The notes under the pieces: model-generated
Told to the model about the DNA's origin: nothing
Seen by the model: the letters and a program-made list of their open reading frames with translations, nothing else
Database searches by the model: none
From: Euglena gracilis
Lineage: Eukaryota; Euglenida; Euglenophyceae; Euglenales
Assembly: GCA_039621445.1 (NCBI GenBank)
Contig: CP154956.1
Location: 60,769,178-60,833,177 of the forward strand
Reading direction: 5' to 3'
Length of the DNA stretch: 64,000 nt
Made by a program: the position numbers and the translations under genes
In this document: positions 13,826 to 22,800 of the stretch, piece after piece
Layout: each line of letters opens with the position of its first letter
Position numbering within the stretch: the first letter of the stretch is position 1

Positions 13826-13874
<49 letters not shown>

Positions 13875-16800
13875 CCCCAAGAATTTTTTTTCCACAGCAG
13901 AAGACATAATTCTGCACTCTGTTGTAACTCCCCTCCAGATGAATTTCATTTTTCCTAAAGTGTCACTGTATTATGCTTTTTGGAAAACACAATTGGGTTC
14001 ATTGGTTCTGACGGTGCACGGGTGAAGATTCGATGGGCTCTAGGGGTGGATGGATGGTTTTTGAATTTGTTCGTCCTGGACAGGCGGAATTTTAAGCCGG
14101 CGCCGACCCACCCCGGGGGGGGGGGTCCGCGGGACCCACCCTGGGGGGGGCACCGACCATACAAGGCGATTGCGTGTCCCTACAGCGCTGGAATCACACC
14201 AGAGTTGCTCACCTGGCCAGGGGGAGCAACACAAGAGCACTGGTGAAAGGGGTCCCTGACCACTCACCACACAAATTGGGCCGGAAGCGAAGTTAGTGCC
14301 GCCATTAGTGCCGCCATTCACAGACAGAAAGCCTCAGTGCAACTAAGGGGGGCACATGGCCAAAAGGACCTGCCTTGTGCCCTTCCGGCGCCGAAGGCAC
14401 TTAAACTTTGAAGCCCAGAAAAGGCTATTTTCGGACACCTTTTGGCCCATGACCACACACACCAGGGGGAGGGGGTGGTGCCTGCCTTCCCAGGCACTCC
14501 AGGGCACTCCCCCCTGGATTGGTCAATTTCCTGGGTTTGCCATTCCAAAGAGCAAAATGCAACGTCCAATGGGTTATGCCTGACGACTGCCTGAAGAATG
14601 TCAGTCCTCAAATGGCGCAGAAGATGTCCTTCATCATTTTTCCCTGCCGGCGAAGCCCTGTACTACTACCTGGGGTCCATTGTGAATTTCAGCAAGGAAC
14701 CCGAGGTCCACTATCGGTACATTGAGGCGGCGGCCCGCGTGGGCCAATGGTCGGAGGTGGAGCGGGTCACCCGGGAGAGTGACGTGTACGAGCCCGAGCG
14801 GACGAAGGACTTCCTGAAGGAGGCCAAGCTGTCAGATCTGTGGCCGCTCATCAACGTGTGCGACAAGCACGACTACATCGAGGAGCTGGTGAAGTACCTG
14901 CACGACAACCGGCAGACCAAGTACATCGACATGTACATCCAGAAGCGGAACCCGATGAAGACCCCTGCCGTGATTGGCGCCCTGTTGGACTGCGACACCC
15001 CTGAGGAGCAGGGCGCCTCTGACGTACTGCATTGGCTGGCACTGTGATGCCACGGACCAGAAATGTGATTGCCCAGGGATGTGTTTTTTTTTGTGCAGTA
15101 ACTCGCACAATGGACCACGAGGGCAGCTTGTGAACACATACCGCATTTTTTTGGTTTGACAAGGGGTTGTTCCTCCTGGATTGTCATCCCCCCCGGATGA
15201 AGAGGTTTGCAAATGCACCTTTTAGGGAAACCTTGCACACATCCCCCCCCCCTCGGGAAATTGCCCTCTACCCTCTGTACCCGCTGACCTGCCCTTACAG
15301 GGACTTGCCTCCGGCCTCTGTACTCGCTGACTTGTCTGGTTTCCCGGGGTGGGTGCCTATAGCATAGCTTTGCCCCGAAAGCACCAGAGGCCAGAAAGGA
15401 TGACCCTGGACAAGTGCCAAGTGAGGGGAGCAGGCCGGGGGGCGCCACACCCAGGGGCTGGGGGGCTGTGTTCCACTGCGCGGCGGAGGGGTCGGCGCGG
15501 CCCTGCGGCGGACTACTGCCAGAACCTCATCATGTCGGTGGGCCCGATGTGCCCCGTCGAGGCCTTGGTGACCAACGTCGAGAAGCGCAACCGGCTGAAG
15601 ATGCTGCAGCCCTGGCTGGAGGCCCGCTCCGCGGAGGGCAGCAAGGACCAGGTCCTGTACAACGCCCTCGGCAAGATCTACATCGACTCCAACCAAGCCC
15701 AGGCTGCCATCGACGGTCCCAGCCAATGGCTGCATATCATTGCGGAGGTTTACTACTTTTATTTTTTCATTATGGGGTTTTTGAGAAACATGCCAGAAAA
15801 AGTTAAAAACCCTCTTTCCCCCCTCTCTCTTGTTGGGTGTTTATTCTGTTTTATGAAGGTCACGACTCCCGGGGGGGGGGGAGTGGCATGCAGGGGGGGA
15901 GGGCATTTTCGAACCCAGGGGAAGGTTCATTGGTCTTTTCCAAGGGGAGTCCAGACCCCCCCCCCCCAGGCTGAGGGGGTCCGAGGACCCCCGGTGGCTT
16001 CCTTTCCATCCCCGACGCTTTGTGCCAAAAAATATTGTCACTGTTATTGTGAATATTGTGTTGTTTTGTCAATTTTGTTGGGAAGAGCCCAGACACACAA
16101 TTTTTGGACCCTTTCGGGCCGCAACTTTTGCCACCGTTTTTTTTCAAACAATTTTTCCTGTTTGGTACCTTTGTCCCATGGCATGAACACATCTTTTTTG
16201 GACCACCCATGGGTCGATTGAAGTGGGCGTAGGGGTGGTGGGCATGTGCGCTGCAGTTTGTCAGTGGGAAGGAAAGTCGCCTGATCAGAATGCCGAGCTC
16301 TTCTTGAAGACCAACGAGCTCTACGACCACCTGACACTGGGACGCTACTGCGAGAACCGCGACCCTGTCTTGGCAGTCGTCGCCTACGAGCGGGGCCAGT
16401 GCGACGACGACCTCGTCCGCGTGACCAGCAAGAACGGAATGTACAAACAGCCAGGGACGGGGTGCTTCCATCCTTCTTAACCCAACCCACCAGCGCTCCT
16501 GAGCATGAAATATTTTAAGAGATGCATCTTCCACAGAAATGAGGCGTCACGAAGCTGAAGGACACCCCATCCTCGGGGGGAGGGGGGGCAACCCTTTTCC
16601 AGCCAGTGTTTTTTTCCAGCCCCAGACCCCCATCCAGGGTTCAATATACTTACCTACCCCCCCCCCCCCGGGGAAACTGTCATGCCCGAGAACCTGTCAG
16701 GGTCCCGCCCGGGAAATTGTCAGGGTCCCCGATACCGGCCAACCAGTCAGGGTCATTTTTCATTGACTTTCCCTTGAAATACCCTACCCGGGAAACTGTC

Positions 16801-19800
16801 AGGGTCCCCGGTACCGGCCAACCTGTCAGTATAGGAAGTTGTCAGGGTCCCCGGTACTGGCCAACCTGTCAGGTGGCAGTTTCCCGGGGGGGGGGGGTAG
16901 GTAAGAGGATGTACGGAGTTTGGGCGGGCCTTGTCCTGGAGGGCAGTGGTCCTCGCCCCCCCCCCCTTGACCAACAACCGCCCCTATTTACCAACCCCCC
17001 CCCCCCCCCGGTCGGGGGTTGCAAGTCAGTAGGGTGTGTATGATCCCCCCTGGTCAGGGGTTGTAGGAACCTGGTCGGTGGGTGGGGGGGTACCCAGAAC
17101 CCTTCAAAAAGTCAAGTTTTTCCTTCTGGAGCTGTGTGCCGATATAAGGGCAGGTGGGGAGGACCCCCCACCTAAACAATGGCGTGGTTCGGGTGACCGA
17201 TTTTCGGCTCAGCACAAAGCGCTGGAACGAAAATTTTGCCTTCTGAAAATGACCAAAAATGTCTTTGGCACTGTTTTGGGGAAAAAAAAACTGTCAAAAA
17301 TGCAAAAGAATCAAATCCTGGGCTGGATGGTAACAGACTTTTGGGCGCCAAAATAGGGAGGAAATGTGCTGTTCCGCACACACGCACGCACACAGATGCC
17401 CCAAAAAAGTCACCACAAGTCATGGCGTTGCCAACTGAACTCCCCCCCTCCCTGTCCCCAGCAGGCCCGGTACCTGGTGCGCCGCCAGGATGCTGAGTTG
17501 TGGGCCAAGGTGTTGGCTGAGGACAGCGACCACCGCCGCCAGCTGGTGGACCAGGTGGTGCAGGCCATGCCGTCACTCACACTGCCCCTCCATCCTGTTT
17601 ACGGTCCAATATTTGTGGGCACTTGGGAATCTGGTATGAAAGCACTGCCCCAAATTGAGAAGGAAGGCTGAATTTTGTTTAATGTTTAATAATTCATTAA
17701 ATTTTAAAGAAACGTCTGTTTTTTCTCTGGAAGATATGAGACTGAATTCATTTCTGGTCCAGCGAAACATCCCAAGGTGAACAAATGGGTGATGGTTTGC
17801 GGCCAACGGCCCTGCCAGAAACCACCGTGCCTGAGGAAGTGTCTACCACCGTTAAGGCGTTCATGACGGCAGATATGCCAGAGGAGTTGACCGAGCTGCT
17901 GGAGAAGATTGTGCTGCACGGCAACAATGAGTTCAAGAACAACAGGTATTTGCAGAACCTTCTGTTCAGGGATGTGTGACATTCGGATGCCGGCATCCAC
18001 TTTTTAGGTGTGTGGGATGGACACCTTTCGGATGCCATCTTACAGGAATTTTTAGGGGCCAGTTTCAGACGCATTCACAAAACCATTCTTTCTCTAGCAG
18101 CTTTGTCCTGTGTTTGCGGGACCCAGTAGTTTGTTTCATTTTCTGCCCAGGATAAGGTCCCCCAACTTCCAACAGAAGCTCGCCCAGATTTGCACAACAC
18201 TTGGCCAGATTTGTTTTTCACAGAAAAGTCTATGCCCAGAGGGCGTTTGAGGGTCCATTCGGGGCATACAACCCCTGCTGTTGATCCTCACTGCCATCAA
18301 GGCAGACAAGACACGGGTGATGGAGTACATCAACCGCTTGGACAACTACGATGCCCAGGATATCGCCAAGATCGCAGAGGGTGCCAGGCAGCTGTGCCCC
18401 CCTCGTTCAGATGACAAATCGAGCAAGAGGATCCCTGACCTAAACTGAGTTGTCAGTTGAATCATTTTCACAGACAATTGGGTGAATATTTTTGATACTC
18501 AACAGCGATGGAATTTGTGGCTCTTTTGTCATTTTTCTCATGTTGTCCAAAATCTACCTGGCGAAGGTTTTTGTTTTAAGAGCACTGTTTTAAGAGCATT
18601 CATTTTCCTGTTTGCGGTATTTCTCCCCCGTGTTTGTTCTGGAGGTTTTGAGTACTGGCTGAGTTGCCATGTCACAGGCGCCGGTCACAGCTGGCAGTGA
18701 GCTGTACGAGGAGGCCCATGCCATTTACAAGAAGTTTGGTGACAATGTGCAGGCCGTCCGTGTTTTGTTGGACGACATCGGTCGGAGAGCTGTTTGAAAA
18801 TTTTATATCATCCACGTGGGAGAATTTTTTCTCCCTGCATTAACCGTGGCAGACAGCCCCCCGTTTCTAACTCCATCGAGCGCGCCTACGAGTTCTCCGA
18901 GCGCGTGGCGGAGCCGGCGGTGTGGAGCGTGTTGGCCGCCGCCCAGCTGAAGGCAGAGATGATCCCCGAGGCGGTGGACTCCTACCTGAAGGCCAAGGAC
19001 GCCACCAACTTCCAGCAGGTCATCGCAGCGGCGGAGGAGGGCGGCTTCTACCAGGACCTGGTGCGCTACTTGGTGATGGCCCGGCAGCAGTCCAAGGTGA
19101 AGGAGGGCAGCATCGACACGGAGCTCGTGTACTCGTACGCGAAGACGAACCGGCTTGCGGAGCTGGAGGAGTTCATCTCGACGCCCAACGTGGCGCAGAT
19201 CCAGTACATCGCCGACCGCTGCTTCAACGAAGAGATGTACGAGGCTGCCAAGATCCTGCCCAGATGTTGAGCAGAGCACACCAACCTTCAGAGTAAATTT
19301 TTTTGGTCCACATCATTGGCCAATTTGTCAGGATGAGAAATTTGCTGGCAACTTTTGTTTTTGTAGGACACAGGGGGGGACTTTTGAGTGAGCCGCTGCT
19401 CCCTCTGTGTCCGTTCACCTCCATCTCCAACTACGCCCGGCTCGCATGCACATTGGTCCGCCTGCAGTCGTTCTACGCCGCGGTGGACGCTGCCCAGAAA
19501 GCCAACAGCATCAAGACCTGGAAGGAGGTCAACATGGCCTGCATCGATGCTGGGGAGTTCCGGCTGGCCCAGATGTGTGCGCTGCACATCATCGTGCACG
19601 CCGACGAGCTGGAGGAGCTGGTCCGCTTCTATGAGCAACGCGGCCTGTTTGACGAGCTCATCACACTGATGAAGGCGGGCTTGGGGCACGAGCGAGCCCA
19701 CATGGGCATGTTCACCGAGCTGGGCATCTTGCTCAGACACCTCCTGGCACCGTGGGGTCAAATATTTTGTTGATTTTGGGCATGTAAACCCCCCCACTTA

Positions 19801-22800
19801 TAAACCCCCTCCCACATATACCCCCCCCTTATAACCCCCCCCCCTCGGGCCGACCAACCAAACCGGATTTATAACCCCCCCCCCGGGAAGAAAAATGGAA
19901 ACCGCCGGGGACGATTTTCCCGCCGCGAACCACCCAAAAACTGATTTTTTGGTATTTTTTTTTGGGACGAAACCAACCATCATCAAAGTGGCCATTTTTG
20001 ACCAAATTTGCCAAAATTGCCAATTTTGGGGGGTTCCGGGGTGATTTTGGGGCGTCCGGATTTTCACCAACATATAAACCCCCCCCCCCACTTATAAACC
20101 CCCCCTTCGGCCGACGAACCAAACTGGATCCTATAAACCCCGGGGGTTTATAAGTGGGGGCTTTTAATGTTTATGTATGTGCAAACAGCTTTGTGTTCAT
20201 GGTTCGAAGGGGTCTGCCAGCGTACGCCAAGTACAAGCCGGACAAGCTGATGGAGCACATCAAGCTGTTCCACAAGCGCATCAACGCACACAAGCTGATC
20301 CGCACCTGCGAGCAGTTCCACCACTGGGCGGAGGCGCGGTTCCTGTACCGCCACAACGACGAGTTCGACAACGCCATCAAGGTCATGATGCGGCACACCG
20401 CAGAGGCATGGGAGCACGAGATCTTCAAGGACATCCTCACCAAGGTGAAGGGCACCGAGCTGTGCTACCAGGCGATCCACTTCTACATCCAAATCTCCCC
20501 TTCCCGGTCAGGGGCCCCTGACTGGTATGGATTGGTGGGGTCAATTCTCCACGGCGTCCAATGGAACGACATGCTGTCATCTCAAAGGAAAAACCCTGGC
20601 CCAACCCTGGCCCCCTAACCCCCCAACCCTAACCCTTACCCCCTGACGCTCACCCTGATCCACCTGGATCATGGCAGAAACTGGGCGGTCAGCGTGATGT
20701 ATTTCCATTGTGGATTCTGGATTTATGTGATTATGTCAGTTGCTTAAGTTGCATTGTTTTTTGTTCTTTTTTTTTCCATTACCAGAACCTGAGATTTTGC
20801 ATTTTCTGCATAATGAAAGTTTTAGGATAATGACATTTTTGGGCTTTTTTTTTGCATTTCTTGACCTCCCAAATTTTTTCGAATTTTCGTGTTTTGCACA
20901 GGGGAATTCCGCTCCCACCATCCCATCAATTTTTTGCATTTTAAGGTTTTAAGGTTTACGATGAAACTGGGCAACTGGGCAATTGACCGTGCCCCCATAC
21001 AAGGTTTCATTGCTTTTGGTGTGCCATTTTTCTTTTTTTCTTTTTTTCTGAAAGTGTCCAAGGCATTTATGTTCATATTTTTGTGTTTTTTGGAGCAAAT
21101 TCACACTGCGAAAACAATTGCATAATTGAAATTTTTTAGTTTGAACAAATGAATATTTTGAAACAATGAAGATTTAATTTTTTGAAGAATATTAATTGCG
21201 GAGGAGAATATTTATCTTTGTCCTCTCCAGGAGAAACCTGTATATCCCGGCTTGCATGCAAATGTTTTTGTGTTCCTTTTGGCATTTTTTTGCACTTTTT
21301 TTTCATTACACATTTGAGCTGTTTTGTTGCATAGTCTCCCCCCATTTTCTGTTTCTCTGAGGGCATCAGGGTCATTCACAAAGTGATCCGTGCCGGGGCC
21401 CCTGTTCCAACTTGCCGACCTGCTGGCCACCATGTCGTCCCGCATCGACAACGAGCGAGTGGTGCAGGAGTTGCGCAAGGCCAAGCAGTTGCCGCTGGGC
21501 AAGACGTACCTGGAGACGGTGCAGGACGCCAACCTGAAGCAGGTCAACGAGGCGCTGAACGAGCTGTACATCGAGGAGGAGGATTTCGAGTCACTGCGAT
21601 TGTCCATCGACAACTTTGATGCCCAGGGCGCTCCTCCTTGGACCGATGGGCGAGCATGAAGACCTCGCAGTCGTGCGAAAATGAGGGTTGCTTGTTGGTT
21701 GCATACTGCGCTGTCCTCACTTTACGCGGTGGGAAGTCCGGACACCGCTTCCCAACGTCCACGGGGGGGGGGGGGGGGGGGTGGGACCCCCCTGCCACCT
21801 TCTTCAAAATCGAAGGGCTTCCATCTATCTCTGGGGATCTAAAAGCAGTGGAAACACACTTTACACACCTGACATCAAGCCTGAAGTTGTTGTGTGCCAA
21901 AAGAGGTGTTGAAGAGATGTTTGACGTGCGAGGACACCCCCGCTTTGACAAGTTCCAAAATAGCAAAAAATTTCTTGCGGAACTGCATGCCAGATAATGA
22001 ACAAAAATCCTTTTTTGTTGTTTTCCACACAAAAAAATGTTCAAAAAATCCAAAAAGAATGAGCATTTTTGGCATGTATTTATCTTCGAAAAAAATTCAT
22101 GAACTTTTTAACAATTTCGACCTGGTATCCGGCCCTTTGCCTGCCCACAAAGCCGAAGAATTTACGGCCCTTCAGTTTTCGACGTGGGAAGGGATTCTGA
22201 CCCATCAGGGTTTCCCACACATCCCTGCAAATCCTGATTCCCCATTTTCACACGGAACAGCTACATTGCTCCCTGTTTTGTTTATCCCCCCGTGTCAACG
22301 GCACTTCCAGAAAATAAACTGGATTGTTTCATTTCAGGCACAGTGCTTTTGGAACGGCATGTGGTTGGCGCACCCCCTGTGTCAAGTGCACATTCTTGGA
22401 ACATTGTCTTGTAAGACGGGGAGGAAGGTCCGCCCTGCCCCCCAACTTCGACCAGCTTGCGCTGGCCGAGAAGCTGCGGAAGCACGACCTGCTGGAGTTC
22501 CGGCGCATCGCCGCGGCGCTGTACAAGAAGAACAAGAAGTGGAAGCAGTCGGTGGAGCTGTCCAAGAAGGACAAGATGTACAAGGACGCCATGGAGACGG
22601 TGGCGGAGAGCGAGGATAAGGACCTGACGGAGGAGCTGTTGCGCTTCTTTGTGGACAACGGCCTGTCGGAGTGCTTTGCGCCCAGGGCTGGGGTTGGCTT
22701 CCACCCCCTGTTCTGTTTTCCTCCCCTCATCTTTAAACTCTCACACTGAGAGTGGTTTGCTTCTGTGCTACCTTGCAAAGTGCAACATTGGGTGGACTTC

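Larger units (their letters stand above)
13669..14651 (+). mobile_element. nonconventional intron 14 (clathrin)
   Basis: CAG at 13672-13674 and CTG at 14644-14646. Inverted ends are CAGGGAA and TTCCCTG. Splicing gives [14 protein letters not shown]. It holds (CCCA)n and (CA)n tracts at 13779-13874 and a unit at about 14175-14345 shared in inverse orientation with 59655-59805. Confidence 0.86.

Noticed and set aside
20590-20640. CCCTAACCCCCCAACCCTAACCC, telomere-like
   Set aside because: Only a few irregular units in the middle of a clathrin intron; not a telomere and not a clean array.
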